A stretch of 64,000 nt of DNA from Bog-532 sp963830385 (GTDB lineage Bacteria; Actinomycetota; Actinomycetes; Streptosporangiales; Streptosporangiaceae): the NCBI GenBank assembly GCA_963830385.1, contig CAWHMD010000009.1, positions 496,001 through 560,000 on the forward strand, in the 5' to 3' direction. Under the pieces are notes generated by a model, which worked only from the letters and a program-made list of their open reading frames with translations, made no database searches and was not told the origin of the DNA. This document shows positions 1 through 9,075 of this stretch, piece by piece. A program made the position numbers and the translations under genes. Numbering within the stretch: the first letter of the stretch is position 1; each line of letters starts with the position of its first letter.

Positions 1-593
1 CCGCCCAGATCACCGGCCAGGGCGGCCGGGCGGTAACGCTCGGGGCCGACCTGGCCTCACCGGATGCTCCGGGCGACCTGGTCATCGCCACCGAGCAGGC
101 CCTCGGGCCGATCGACCTGCTGGTCAGCAACGCCGGGGCCGGGCAACGCCGGTCGCTGGAGGAAGTCACCGCCGCCGAGTTCGACCAGACGCTGGCGGTG
201 AACCTGCGCGCCCCGTTCCTGCTGGCCCAGCGGGTGCTCCCGGGCATGCGCGAGCGCGGCTTCGGCCGGGCCCTGTTCGTGTCCTCGGTGGCCGCGTTCA
301 CCGGCGGGATCGTCGGCCCGCACTACGCCGCGTCCAAGGCCGGGCTGAACGGCCTCATCCACTTCCTGGCCGCCCGGTTCGCCGCCGACGGCATCACCGT
401 CAACGGCCTGGCCCCGGCCCTCATCACCGGCACCAGCATGCTCCCCGGCGAACCGGCCGACCTGGCTCGCCGCATCCCGGCCGGCCGCCTCGGCCGCCCC
501 GCCGAGATAGCCGACCTCGCCCTGGCCATCCTGGCCAACGCCTACGTCACCAGCCAGGTCATCTCCGCCGACGGCGGCAGCTACCCCCGCTGA
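1..593 (+). CDS. SDR family oxidoreductase, 5'-truncated
   Basis: The gene runs in from before the window, and the open frame continues from base 3 to the TGA at 591-593. It is a classical short-chain dehydrogenase/reductase, an NAD(P)-dependent oxidoreductase with a Rossmann fold. Visible motifs are the NAG stretch of beta-4 (SNAGAG), a Ser in the segment SSVAAF, and the catalytic YAASK. The ending ISADGGSYPR is the typical C-terminus of FabG-like SDRs. The N-terminal cofactor motif (TGxxxGxG) is missing because of the window edge. The substrate cannot be inferred. The gene converges on the paiB-like gene. Confidence 0.9.
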   Translation, partial: AQITGQGGRAVTLGADLASPDAPGDLVIATEQALGPIDLLVSNAGAGQRRSLEEVTAAEFDQTLAVNLRAPFLLAQRVLPGMRERGFGRALFVSSVAAFTGGIVGPHYAASKAGLNGLIHFLAARFAADGITVNGLAPALITGTSMLPGEPADLARRIPAGRLGRPAEIADLALAILANAYVTSQVISADGGSYPR

Positions 594-679
594 TAACAGC
601 AAGAAGCGCCCCGCGCGCCCCGCAGCCCCGCGCCCCGCGGCTTCGCGCCCCAGCGCGCCACCGCAACCAGGCCGCCGCG

Positions 680-1315
680 TCAGCCCGGCAGCCGCTCCCG
701 GTTCGCCGCTTCCACGTCCCGCGCCGACTGCTCGTCGCCGCGCTCCCGCAAACCCGCCACCACTCCCACCACGTCAGCCTCAGGCCGATTCTGGCTCAGC
801 TTGGCCTTGGCCTCGATGCGCGTGATAGCCAGTTCGAGCCCGACGATGGCCCGCAGCTGCCCCGCCACAAACTTCTCCGGGGCGTCGTCCACCGACCACG
901 GCTCGGCCCGCGCGGCCTCGTGCTTGGCGGTGAGCCGCCGCACCAGGTTCTCCACCCACACCGGATCGTCGTGCACGACCAGCTGGCCGTAGACGTGGGC
1001 GGTGATGTAGTTCCAGGTGGGGACGACCCGGCCGTGCTCCGCCTTGGACTGGTACCAGCCGGGGGAGATGTAGGCGTCGGCGCCGCGCACGATGACCAGC
1101 GACTCGCCCCGCGCGGGCACCCGCCACTGGTCGTTGTTGCGGGCCACGTGGCCGAGCAGCGCACCGTGCGGCCCGGCCTCCGGGGCGAACACGAACGGCA
1201 GCAGGGTGGCCAGGAGTCCCTGGTCGGTCATCGTGATCAGGTCGGCCGCGCCGTGGTGCACCAGCAGCTCGCGCACCTGAGCATCGTCGACCGCGAAATG
1301 CGCTGGAACGTACAT
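680..1315 (-). CDS. PaiB-like FMN-binding negative transcriptional regulator
   Basis: A 211-residue protein starting at ATG 1315 (MYVPAHF). It matches the PaiB/FMN-binding split-barrel family. Typical stretches are the opening MYVP-HF, the LLGHVARNN segment, and the YISPxWY plus VPTWNY motifs that form the flavin-binding barrel. Length is close to the usual 200-215 residues. Bacillus PaiB was described as a negative regulator of sporulation and protease genes, but most homologues have no assigned role. Longer in-frame readings upstream of 1315 run into the inverted repeat at 1331-1367 and are not credible starts. A hairpin separates it from panB upstream. Confidence 0.88.
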   Translation of the reverse strand: MYVPAHFAVDDAQVRELLVHHGAADLITMTDQGLLATLLPFVFAPEAGPHGALLGHVARNNDQWRVPARGESLVIVRGADAYISPGWYQSKAEHGRVVPTWNYITAHVYGQLVVHDDPVWVENLVRRLTAKHEAARAEPWSVDDAPEKFVAGQLRAIVGLELAITRIEAKAKLSQNRPEADVVGVVAGLRERGDEQSARDVEAANRERLPG

Positions 1316-1330
1316 GCCCCCAACGTATGC

Positions 1331-1367
1331 CGGACCCCCGGCCAGATCCCAACCGGTCGGGGGTCCG
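1331..1367 (-). terminator. Perfect stem-loop downstream of panB
   Basis: CGGACCCCCG (1331-1340) and CGGGGGTCCG (1358-1367) form a perfect 10-bp stem with a 17-nt loop. It lies directly after the panB stop at 1372 and before the paiB start at 1315, both on the minus strand. A GC-rich stem without a clear U-tract is the common form of intrinsic terminator in high-GC actinobacteria. It could also act as an operator for the paiB-like gene. Confidence 0.6.
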
Positions 1368-1371
1368 CACG

Positions 1372-2256
1372 TCAGCTGTAAGACTCCGCCGGCCCGGGGA
1401 AGTTGCCCGACACGACATCCCGCGCGTACGCCGTCGCCGCGTCCCGCAGTATCGACCCCACATCCGCGTAATGGCGCACGAACTTGGGCGTCCGCGGCGA
1501 CAGCCCCGCCATGTCCTGCCACACCAGGACCTGGGCGTCACAGCCCGGGCCGGCCCCGATGCCGATCGTCGGAATCGTCAGGGATTCGGTCACCCGGGCC
1601 GCCAGCGGGGCCGGCACCGCCTCGAGCACGACCGCGAACGCGCCGGCTGCCTCCATCGCCTTGGCGTCCTGGACCAGCCGCTCGCCGTCCTCGCCGCGGC
1701 CCTGCACCCGGAAGCCGCCGAACGCGTGCACCGACTGAGGGGTCAGGCCCACGTGCGCCATCACCGGCACCCCGGCCGCGACCAGGTCCTCGACCTGGCG
1801 GGCGATCCGCTGCCCGCCTTCCAGCTTGACGGCGTGCGCGCCGGACTCCTTCATGAACCGGGCCGCCGTGGCCAGCGCGTCCCCACTGGACGCCTGGTAG
1901 GAGCCGAACGGCAGGTCGGCCACGACCATCGCCCGGCTGGTGCCGCGCACCACCGCCGCGGTCAGCGAAATAAGTTCATCTGTCGTCACCGGGATCGTGG
2001 TGTCGTGGCCGAACACGACCATCCCGGCCGAGTCACCGACCAGCAGCACGGGGATCCCGGCCTCGTCGAAGATGTGGGCGGTGAGCGCGTCGTAGGCGGT
2101 GAGCATCGGCCACTTCTCACCGCGGGCCTTGGCGGCGGCGATGTCGCGGACGGTGACCCGCCGGCCCGCCTTGCCGCCGTACAGCGGCTCCGGGGCTGGC
2201 TTGCTGGTCCGCTCCTTCGTAGCGGCCAGGCCTGAACCTTCTGCCTGCGGATTCAT
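1372..2256 (-). CDS. panB: 3-methyl-2-oxobutanoate hydroxymethyltransferase
   Basis: A cytosolic enzyme that transfers a hydroxymethyl group from 5,10-methylene-THF to 2-oxoisovalerate, making ketopantoate for pantothenate and CoA. It has 294 residues with a roughly 30-residue N-terminal extension compared with E. coli PanB. Key family segments are LLVGDSAGMV (Asp75, Mg2+ ligand), VVADLPFGSYQ (Asp114), VKLEGG (residues 143-148) and the catalytic Glu212 in VVLEAVPA. The start at ATG 2256 was chosen because a GGAGG lies nine bases upstream, where a longer reading to 2316 has no such site. No panC or panD gene is adjacent. Confidence 0.96.
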   Translation of the reverse strand: MNPQAEGSGLAATKERTSKPAPEPLYGGKAGRRVTVRDIAAAKARGEKWPMLTAYDALTAHIFDEAGIPVLLVGDSAGMVVFGHDTTIPVTTDELISLTAAVVRGTSRAMVVADLPFGSYQASSGDALATAARFMKESGAHAVKLEGGQRIARQVEDLVAAGVPVMAHVGLTPQSVHAFGGFRVQGRGEDGERLVQDAKAMEAAGAFAVVLEAVPAPLAARVTESLTIPTIGIGAGPGCDAQVLVWQDMAGLSPRTPKFVRHYADVGSILRDAATAYARDVVSGNFPGPAESYS

Positions 2257-2416
2257 GAAGAACCTCCACGTCTCGAGGCGCCCCAGCGGCGTCCCCGGAC
2301 ACACCGATGATGACACGCCCGGTGCGCTGCCTGAAACCTCCCTGGCACATCCGTGTTACCGGGCCGGCCGTGTCCCTGAGACACTGGGGCATCCGGACGA
2401 GCAGGGGAGGAGCTGC

Positions 2417-4228
2417 ATGGCCGATCAGGAGCTGACCAGCGCCGATTTCGAAAGGGTGGACGCGCTGGCGGCCGACTACGCCCAGCGCGGCGCCCAGCCC
2501 GGCATCGCCTACGGCGTGGTGGCTGGCGGCCAGCTGGTACACGCTGGGGGACTGGGCGAACGCCGGATCGGCGGCCCCACCCCGGACGCCGGCACCGTGT
2601 TCCGGATTGCGTCGATGACCAAGAGCTTCACCGCCGCGATGGTGCTGGCGCTGCGCGACGAGGGCGCGCTGGCGCTGGACGACCCGGCTGAGCGGTACGT
2701 GCCCGAGCTGCGCGACTGGCCCCCGGTCACCCCGGACGCCCAGCCGGTCCGGATCCGGCACCTGCTCACGATGACCGCGGGGTTCCCGACCGACGACCCG
2801 TGGGGCGACCGCGAGCAGGGCACCCCGCTGCCGGAGTTCGCCGCGTTCCTGGCCGGGGGAGTCAGCTTCAACTGGGCGCCCGGCACCCGGTTCGAGTACT
2901 CGAACCTCGGCTACGCGATCCTCGGCCGGGTCGTCTCGGCCGTCGCCGGCGCGCCTTACAAGGACGTGATCAGGGCCCGGCTGCTCAGCCCGCTGGGCAT
3001 GTCCTCGACCGGCTACGAGATGGATGGGTTCGCCGCTGACGTGCTGGCGGCCGGGCACCGCCGCGAGGGCCGCGGCTGGGCCGAGCTGCCGTGGGCCCCG
3101 TACGGCGCGTTCGCCCCGATGGGCGGGGTGTTCAGCACCGTCCAGGATCTGGCCCGCTGGGTCAGCGGCTTCGCCGGCGCCTGGCCGCCCGGGCCCGCAG
3201 ACGCGGGCGGCCCGCACCCGCTGGCCCGCGCCAGCCGCCGGGAGATGCAGCTCCCGCAGGTGGCCACCGGCCAGCTGCGCGGCCCCGCGCCGCTGCCGGG
3301 CAGCGCGGCGACCGGCGGTTACGGGTTCGGCCTGTTCGTCGACGAGGACCCCGTGTGGGGCCGCATCGTGCACCACAGCGGCGGTTACCCGGGCTTCGGC
3401 AGCAACATGCGCTGGCACCCGGCCACCGGCGTCGGCGTGATCACGCTCGGCAACGCCACCTACGCCCCGGTGTCCCAGCTGGCCGCCCAGCTGCTGACCA
3501 CCGTGCTCGGCCGGCGAGCCCGGCGCCTGGCCGGTCCGGCGGCCGGCGGCCCCGCCTACCACGGCGGCTCCCCGTACGCCGAACGGGCGCTCGCGCTGGC
3601 CCCGCAGCCGGCCCCGTGGCCGGCCACGATCGCCGCCCGCGAGGAGGTCGGCGCGCTGATGGAAGCCTGGGACGACGCCGCCGCCGAGAAGCTGTTCTCC
3701 GGCAACGTGGAGCTGGACCAGCCGCTGGCCGAGCGCCGTCGCCGGGTCGGCCTGGTCCGCGACCGGCTCGGTGGCCTGCGCGCGGACCCCAGCCGCCCGC
3801 CCCAGTCCGACACCCCCGCGCACTGCCGCTGGTGGGTGGCCGGCGACCACGGCGCCGCCCAGGCCGAGATCAAGCTCACCCCCGAGCGCCCGCCCCGGGT
3901 CCAGTTTTTCACCCTCGCCGTACCCCCGGCGGCCGGCTCGCCGCTGGCCGCCGCCGTCGCTGGCCTGGTCGATTTGATCAATGAAAAGGTGCCCAGCTGG
4001 CCGGAGTCCCTCCCGGCTGCGGCGTCGCTGGACACCGGGCTGGCGCTGCGCCGGCTGCGGATGGCGGCTGCCTGGGCCGGTTCGTGCACCACCGGCGCCG
4101 TGCTGGCCGGGGACGGGGAGACGGCGGCCACCGTCGAGCTGGCCGGTGAGTTCGCCGCGCTGCAGCTGGCCGTGGCGGTCACCCGAGACGGCCAGCTCCG
4201 GCTGGCCGACGTCATGATCGATACCTGA
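2417..4228 (+). CDS. Serine beta-lactamase-like hydrolase (class C fold) with extra C-terminal domain
   Basis: A 603-residue protein starting at ATG 2417 behind GGGGAGGAG. Residues 10-370 form a penicillin-binding/beta-lactamase (AmpC-like) domain. It has the SxxK nucleophile motif Ser66-Met-Thr-Lys69, the YxN motif Tyr161-Ser-Asn163, and HSGG at 320-323 replacing the KTG triad. That is the pattern of esterase and D-aminopeptidase type members rather than true beta-lactamases. There is no signal peptide, so a cytoplasmic role is likely. Residues about 400-603 form a second, Ala/Pro-rich region typical of actinobacterial homologues. The substrate is unknown. The gene is divergent from panB. 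Confidence 0.85.
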   Translation: MADQELTSADFERVDALAADYAQRGAQPGIAYGVVAGGQLVHAGGLGERRIGGPTPDAGTVFRIASMTKSFTAAMVLALRDEGALALDDPAERYVPELRDWPPVTPDAQPVRIRHLLTMTAGFPTDDPWGDREQGTPLPEFAAFLAGGVSFNWAPGTRFEYSNLGYAILGRVVSAVAGAPYKDVIRARLLSPLGMSSTGYEMDGFAADVLAAGHRREGRGWAELPWAPYGAFAPMGGVFSTVQDLARWVSGFAGAWPPGPADAGGPHPLARASRREMQLPQVATGQLRGPAPLPGSAATGGYGFGLFVDEDPVWGRIVHHSGGYPGFGSNMRWHPATGVGVITLGNATYAPVSQLAAQLLTTVLGRRARRLAGPAAGGPAYHGGSPYAERALALAPQPAPWPATIAAREEVGALMEAWDDAAAEKLFSGNVELDQPLAERRRRVGLVRDRLGGLRADPSRPPQSDTPAHCRWWVAGDHGAAQAEIKLTPERPPRVQFFTLAVPPAAGSPLAAAVAGLVDLINEKVPSWPESLPAAASLDTGLALRRLRMAAAWAGSCTTGAVLAGDGETAATVELAGEFAALQLAVAVTRDGQLRLADVMIDT

Positions 4229-4273
4229 CCGCCGACAAGTTATTACGAACTGCGAACCGATCGGCCGCCGCGT

Positions 4274-4295
4274 CCGTGCTTAGGGATGAGCACGG
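4274..4295 (+). promoter_or_regulatory. Leader stem-loop immediately before the MFS-methyltransferase ribosome binding site
   Basis: CCGTGCT (4274-4280) and AGCACGG (4289-4295) form a perfect 7-bp stem with an 8-nt loop. It ends one base before the GAGGAG ribosome-binding sequence of the TTG-started gene at 4311. A hairpin so close to the ribosome site could modulate initiation or act as an operator. No ligand class is recognisable. Confidence 0.35.
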
Positions 4296-4310
4296 TGAGG
4301 AGCGGCGATT

Positions 4311-6908
4311 TTGGCACCCGCGAGGCGGCGCGCTGGCGACTGGGCGATCCTGCTGACCCTGAGCCTCGGGTTCTTCATGACCCTGCTCGACCTCACGATC
4401 GTCAACATCGCGATCCCCGACATGCGGCACGACCTGCACGCGTCGCTGGCCGAGATCGGCTGGGTCATCAACGCCTACGTCATCGTGCTGGCGGTGCTGA
4501 TGATCACCGCCGGGCGGCTCGGTGACCTGCGCGGCCGCCGGAACCTCTTCCTCATCGGCATCGCCACCTTCACGCTGGCCTCGGCTGCCTCCGGGCTGTC
4601 GCAGACCGGCACCGAGCTGATCGCGGCCCGGGTCGTCCAGGGCTTCGGGGCCGCCCTGCTGATGCCGCAGACGATGGCGATCATCATCGCCATCTTCCCC
4701 CGCGAACGGCGCGGCGCGGCCCTCGGCGTCTGGGGTGGCGTGGCCGCCCTGGCCACGATCGCGGGCCCGACCGTGGGCGGGGTGCTGGTGACCTGGAAGG
4801 GCTGGCGCTGGATCTTCTTCGTCAACATCCCGCTCGGCGTGCTCGCGATGATCCTGGCCGCGGCGGTCATCCCCGACGTCCGCACCGGGCGGCGGCTGCC
4901 GCTCGACCTGCCCGGCGTGCTGATCGCCAGCGCCGGGCTCGTCGCCATCACCTACGGCCTGGTCGAAGGGCAGAGCTGCGACTGGGGCACGGTCTGGTCG
5001 TTCGTGTCCATCCCGCTGATCTTCGTCGCCGGGGTGGCCCTGCTGGTCATCTTCGCGCTGGTCCAGGCGCTGCGGCAGGAACGGCGGCCGCTGCTGCCGT
5101 TCACGCTGTTCGCCGACCGCAACTACGCGCTGATGGCGGGAGCCAGCGTGATCATCTCGATCGGCCTGGTCGGGATGGCGCTGCCGCTCACCCTGTACCT
5201 GCAAACCGTGCTCGGGTTCAGCGCGATCAAGGCCGGCCTGACCATGGCCCCGGCCTCGCTGGCCTCCGGGTTCTCGGCGCCGTTCGTCGGCAAGCTGGCC
5301 GACAAAGGCGGCAAGTACCTGCTGATCATCGGGTTCACCCTGTACGGGACCGGGCTGATCTCGATCTGCCTGGTGGCCGGGCCGGCCTCGCACTGGTACG
5401 ACCTGGTGCCCGGCTACGTGATCACCGGCCTCGGCGTCGGGTTCACCATGTCGCCGATGCAGACGATCGCCACCCGCAACGTCGACCCGGCCCTGGCCGG
5501 CGCGGCCTCGGGCGTGCTCAACACCACCCGCCAGACCGGCTCGGCCCTGGGCAGCGCGGTGGTCCTCGCCCTCCTCCAGAACCGCCTGGCCGCCCACGCC
5601 AGCTACGTGACCGCCATGCGCGTCGCGCTGGCCTTCCCGATCGCGATGCTCCTGCTGGCCGCCCTGCTGTGCACAGCCATCCGCGAGCGCACCCCCGGAC
5701 CAAGCCTCGCCGCCCCGGCCCCCGACCGAGCCACCCCGGCCCCCGACCGCGCCGCCGAGGCGCCACCCACAGAGGCCACTGCACCTACCCCGGTCACTCC
5801 CGCCCCGCAAACCCCTTTTATTCCAAAAACCACTACTCCAGCAACAAGAATCCCGCCCGCCTCACCGGTGACTCCCGCCCCGCAACCGGTACTGGCGGGC
5901 ATGCTGGCCGCCCCCACCATGGCTGCCCCGGCCATGTCAGTCCCGGCCATGTCAGTCCCGGCCGGCGGCCTGCCCAGCCGGCCGTACCCCGAATCCCCGG
6001 CCGCGGCGTTCCTGCCCGCTCGCCGCCGGCTGGAGGTGACGCAGATGACCGAACCAGCCGACCGCTGGCGCCGGTGGCTGGTGGACAGCCGTTCCGGCGA
6101 CGACGCGCGGCACGAACACCTGCTGACCACGTTCCTGTACCCGCTGCGCGACGAGCTGCTGAACCGGGCTCAGATCCGCCCCGGGGAGATCGTGCTCGAC
6201 GTGGGCACCGGCGCCGGCCTGATCGGCTACGGCGCGCTGGACCGGGTCGGTCCGGCCGGGCGGGTCATCTTCTCCGACGTCGCCCCGGAGATGGTCGGGC
6301 ACTGCCAGGCCGCCGTCACCGCCGAAGGGCTGCTGGACCGCGCGGCGTTCCTGGTCGCGTCGGCCGACGACCTGACCGGGCTGCCCGATCATTCGGTCGA
6401 CGTCGTCACCACCCGGTCGGTGCTGGTCTACGTGACCGAAAAGGCCGCCGCGCTGCGCGAGTTCCACCGCGTGCTGCGGCCCGGCGGACGGGCCGTGCTG
6501 GTCGAGCCGATCACCCCGGTGCCCGCCGACGGCGGCTTCTACCTCGGCTACGACCTGAGCCCCGTACGGGACATCGCGGCCAAGCTCAGCGCCTACTACG
6601 CCAACGGGGCCGACCCGATGCTCAGCTTCGACGACTGGGACCTGCTCGACCTGGCCGAGGGGGCCGGGTTCGGCCAGATCCACCTGGAGGTGCGGGTCGA
6701 CGTGCAGGCCCCGCGCCCGCCGTGCCCGTGGGACCGCTTCCTGCGGATGGCCCCGAACCCGCTGCTGCCCACGTTCGGGCAGATCCTCGGCGACGCCCTC
6801 GACCGCGACGAAGCGGGCCAGCTGACGGCCTACCTGCGGCCCCTGGTCGAGTCCGGCGCCGGCCGCCGCCGCCAGGCCCTGGCCGGCCTGGCCGCCGTGA
6901 AGAGCTAG
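4311..6908 (+). CDS. MFS (DHA2-type) transporter fused in frame to a SAM-dependent methyltransferase
   Basis: Residues 1-460 are a 14-helix EmrB/QacA-type drug:H+ antiporter: the LDLTIVNIAIP helix-1 motif, GRLGDLRGRR (motif A) and the motif-C-like GPTVGGVL are present. Residues about 465-575 are an Ala/Pro/Thr linker. Residues 579-865 are a class I methyltransferase with motif I LDVGTGAG near residue 630 and a VLRPGGRAVLVEP strand. No stop separates the parts. The start is TTG 4311 (GAGGAG upstream), because an in-frame stop precedes it. A second well-placed start, ATG 6045 with GGAGGTG upstream, could make the 287-residue methyltransferase on its own. The linker has 15-bp tandem repeats (5927-5956) and an AT-rich patch near 5810-5850. 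The TAG stop overlaps the convergent regulator's stop. Confidence 0.8.
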   Translation: MAPARRRAGDWAILLTLSLGFFMTLLDLTIVNIAIPDMRHDLHASLAEIGWVINAYVIVLAVLMITAGRLGDLRGRRNLFLIGIATFTLASAASGLSQTGTELIAARVVQGFGAALLMPQTMAIIIAIFPRERRGAALGVWGGVAALATIAGPTVGGVLVTWKGWRWIFFVNIPLGVLAMILAAAVIPDVRTGRRLPLDLPGVLIASAGLVAITYGLVEGQSCDWGTVWSFVSIPLIFVAGVALLVIFALVQALRQERRPLLPFTLFADRNYALMAGASVIISIGLVGMALPLTLYLQTVLGFSAIKAGLTMAPASLASGFSAPFVGKLADKGGKYLLIIGFTLYGTGLISICLVAGPASHWYDLVPGYVITGLGVGFTMSPMQTIATRNVDPALAGAASGVLNTTRQTGSALGSAVVLALLQNRLAAHASYVTAMRVALAFPIAMLLLAALLCTAIRERTPGPSLAAPAPDRATPAPDRAAEAPPTEATAPTPVTPAPQTPFIPKTTTPATRIPPASPVTPAPQPVLAGMLAAPTMAAPAMSVPAMSVPAGGLPSRPYPESPAAAFLPARRRLEVTQMTEPADRWRRWLVDSRSGDDARHEHLLTTFLYPLRDELLNRAQIRPGEIVLDVGTGAGLIGYGALDRVGPAGRVIFSDVAPEMVGHCQAAVTAEGLLDRAAFLVASADDLTGLPDHSVDVVTTRSVLVYVTEKAAALREFHRVLRPGGRAVLVEPITPVPADGGFYLGYDLSPVRDIAAKLSAYYANGADPMLSFDDWDLLDLAEGAGFGQIHLEVRVDVQAPRPPCPWDRFLRMAPNPLLPTFGQILGDALDRDEAGQLTAYLRPLVESGAGRRRQALAGLAAVKS
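6032..6047 (+). promoter_or_regulatory. Internal ribosome binding site and ATG for the methyltransferase module
   Basis: GGAGGTG at 6032-6038 sits about eight bases before ATG 6045-6047, which is in frame with the upstream transporter. The ATG falls exactly at the domain border, where the low-complexity linker ends and the methyltransferase fold begins. This suggests internal initiation giving a free methyltransferase, or a recent fusion of two genes by loss of a stop. Confidence 0.6.
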
Positions 6909-7561
6909 GCCAGGCGGCGCTCGGTCGCCCAGCGGGTGAGCTGGTGCCGGGTGGACAGCTGAAGCTTGCGCAGCACCGACGACACGTGGTGCTCGACCGT
7001 CTTGACCGAGATGAACAGCTCGCGGGCGATCTCCTTGTAGGTGTAACCGCGGGCGATCAGCCGCAGCACCTCGCGTTCGCGGGCGGTGAGCTGGTCCAGC
7101 TCGGGGTCGAAGGACGGGCGGTCCTCGGCTGCGGCCGACGGCAGGGTCGAGAACGCGTCGAGCACGAACCCCGCCAGCATGGGCGAGAACACCGCGTCGC
7201 CGTCCGCGATCCGGCGGATCGCGTCGACCAGTTCGCCGGTCGAGATCGTCTTGGTCACGTAGCCGCGCGCACCCGCCCGGATGGCGGCGATCACGTCTTC
7301 CGGGGCATCCGAGGCGGACAGGGCCAGGAACTTCACCTCAGGGTGGTCGGTCTTGACCGACCGGACCACGTCCTGGCCGCCGCCACCGGGCAGGTGCACG
7401 TCCAGCAGCACAACGTCGGGCAGCAGCGAGCCGATCGCGGCGATGGCCGGCTTCACGTCGTCGGCCTCGCCGATGACGTCGACGTGATCACCGATCTCGG
7501 TCTTCACCCCGGCCCGGAACAGCCCGTGGTCGTCGACGATGAATACCCGCGGCCCGGTCAT
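6905..7561 (-). CDS. NarL/LuxR-family response regulator
   Basis: A 218-residue two-domain regulator. The receiver domain (about 5-120) has the acidic pair Asp10-Asp11, phospho-acceptor Asp54 in VVLLDVHLPG, the Ser/Thr position in FLALSAS and the conserved Lys in YVTKTIS. A linker follows, then a LuxR-type helix-turn-helix (about 150-215, LTAREREVLRLIARG and VKTVEHHVSSVLRKL). It lies 24 bases downstream of the sensor kinase gene and is the obvious partner. Its stop overlaps the convergent fusion gene by four bases (CTAG). Confidence 0.95.
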   Translation of the reverse strand: MTGPRVFIVDDHGLFRAGVKTEIGDHVDVIGEADDVKPAIAAIGSLLPDVVLLDVHLPGGGGQDVVRSVKTDHPEVKFLALSASDAPEDVIAAIRAGARGYVTKTISTGELVDAIRRIADGDAVFSPMLAGFVLDAFSTLPSAAAEDRPSFDPELDQLTAREREVLRLIARGYTYKEIARELFISVKTVEHHVSSVLRKLQLSTRHQLTRWATERRLA

Positions 7562-7585
7562 GACGGCCCGGTCATGACGGCCCGC

Positions 7586-8980
7586 TCATGTGCGGCTCAC
7601 CGGCCGCGGGCCGGTCGTGCGGGGCATGCGCAGCGTCACCTCGGTCCCTTCGTCTTTCACACTTCGTACCACAGCGGTGCCGCCCCGCCGGGTCATCCGG
7701 GCCTGCACCGACTCGGCCAGCCCCTTGCGGTCCTCCGGCACCTCGGCCGGGTCGAAGCCGCAGCCGCGGTCGCGCACGTAGACCGACACCTCGTCCGGCT
7801 CGACCTCGGCGAACACCGACACCACGTCGGCGCCGGACCACTTGGCCGCGTTGACGGTGGCCTCGCGGGCCGCCGCCAGCAGCGCCCGCAGCTGGTCATC
7901 GAGCTCGCAGTCGCCGACCGTGATCGCCTCGATCGGCACCCGGTGCCTTTCTTCCACATCCTGCTGGATGTGCCGGATGCCTTCGGCCACGGTGGCGGCC
8001 TCGTGCGCCTCGCCGGGTACTCGGCCCTCGAACAGCCAGGATCGCAGCTCGCGTTCCTGGGCCCGGGCGAGCTTGACCACCTCGCCCGGCTGGTCGGAGT
8101 TCCGCTGGATCAGCGCCAGCGTCTGCAGCACCGAGTCGTGCACCCGGGCGGCGATGTCGGCCCGTTCCTCGGCCCGCGCCCGGGCCTGCCGCTCCACCAT
8201 CAGGTCGCGGGCGATGCGCAGCCACCAGGGTCCCAGCAGGACCACGATGGCCGCCACGACCAGGATCAGGCCACCGAGCGGGCGCAGCGTGGCCACCCCG
8301 ACGTGGCCGGACACCAGGATGCTGACCCCGGCGATGATCAGCGCGGCCGACACGATGATCCGGATCACGGTCGCCTTGCGCCGGTTCTTGGCCGACAGCG
8401 CCAGCAGCGGCTCGGCCTCCTGGCGCAGCATGACCTGTTCCTCAGGCGAGGCGTTCCGCCAGATCAGCACCATCCCGGCCGCGCCGATGATGACCGCCCA
8501 GGCGTAGCCGTTGGCCCAGGTGACCCCCAGCAGCGAGGCGATCACGAAGATCGCGCCCAGCAGCGAGGCCAGCGCGATGGCCTGGCCGACGCCCGCCCGG
8601 TCCTTCACCGCCCGGGAGGCGATCGAGCTGTCCTCGCCCTCCATCGGCAGCAGCAGCCAGATCAGCACGTACAGCGGCAGCCCGACGGTCAGCAGCGCGG
8701 CCAGCACGAACAGGATCCGGATGAGTATGACGTCGCGGCCGAACCGGGCCGCCAGGGCGGCCGCCACCCCGCCGGCGATGCGGTCCTCACGGGTGCGGCG
8801 CGTCGGCCCGGTCAGCTTGGGCACGCTCCGGAACAGGCGGTCGTGCAGCCGGCCCCGGTGCCCCAGCCGGCCACGCGTCCGGCCACGCCGGCGGCCGCGG
8901 TCATCGCGGTCCGGCTCGGTGATCCCGGCGAGAGGTGGCTCCACCTGAACATTGTCGCCCGATCCCCAGGGGGCGGCCAT
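7586..8980 (-). CDS. PspC-domain sensor histidine kinase (DegS/NarX-type HPK7)
   Basis: A 464-residue membrane kinase. After a basic N-terminal tail, residues about 60-118 form a PspC domain (phage-shock family, membrane-associated), followed by several helices to about residue 255. The dimerisation/phosphoacceptor region carries His281 in ARVHDSVLQTLAL. The ATPase domain has the N-box Asn377 (EATVNAAKW) and the G-box 404-408 (DRGCG). The last part, EGTEVTLRMP, is standard for the family. The PspC sensor suggests a response to envelope stress. It is co-transcribed with the LuxR regulator and divergent from a separate small pspC gene, a common actinobacterial arrangement. Confidence 0.93.
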   Translation of the reverse strand: MAAPWGSGDNVQVEPPLAGITEPDRDDRGRRRGRTRGRLGHRGRLHDRLFRSVPKLTGPTRRTREDRIAGGVAAALAARFGRDVILIRILFVLAALLTVGLPLYVLIWLLLPMEGEDSSIASRAVKDRAGVGQAIALASLLGAIFVIASLLGVTWANGYAWAVIIGAAGMVLIWRNASPEEQVMLRQEAEPLLALSAKNRRKATVIRIIVSAALIIAGVSILVSGHVGVATLRPLGGLILVVAAIVVLLGPWWLRIARDLMVERQARARAEERADIAARVHDSVLQTLALIQRNSDQPGEVVKLARAQERELRSWLFEGRVPGEAHEAATVAEGIRHIQQDVEERHRVPIEAITVGDCELDDQLRALLAAAREATVNAAKWSGADVVSVFAEVEPDEVSVYVRDRGCGFDPAEVPEDRKGLAESVQARMTRRGGTAVVRSVKDEGTEVTLRMPRTTGPRPVSRT

Positions 8981-9075
8981 AGGGATACACCCCCATTCCC
9001 GGTCCCCGGATATGGGGGACCAGGGGGCGGCACTTCCCGATGTGCGCAGGTGCCCGCGGGACGCACAGTGGAGCC

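Noticed and set aside
2417..4228. True class C beta-lactamase
   Set aside because: The KTG motif is replaced by HSGG, no secretion signal is present, and the C-terminal extension is unlike AmpC. An esterase or peptidase-type role is more likely.
4212..5810. A 532-codon minus-strand open frame
   Set aside because: It lies wholly antisense to the MFS domain and has a Gly/Gln/Asp/Arg-rich composition typical of shadow frames in GC-rich DNA, with no family resemblance.
6905..8980. A novel phage-shock system
   Set aside because: The PspC kinase, LuxR regulator and divergent PspC protein form an arrangement already common in actinobacteria, and nothing here departs from it.
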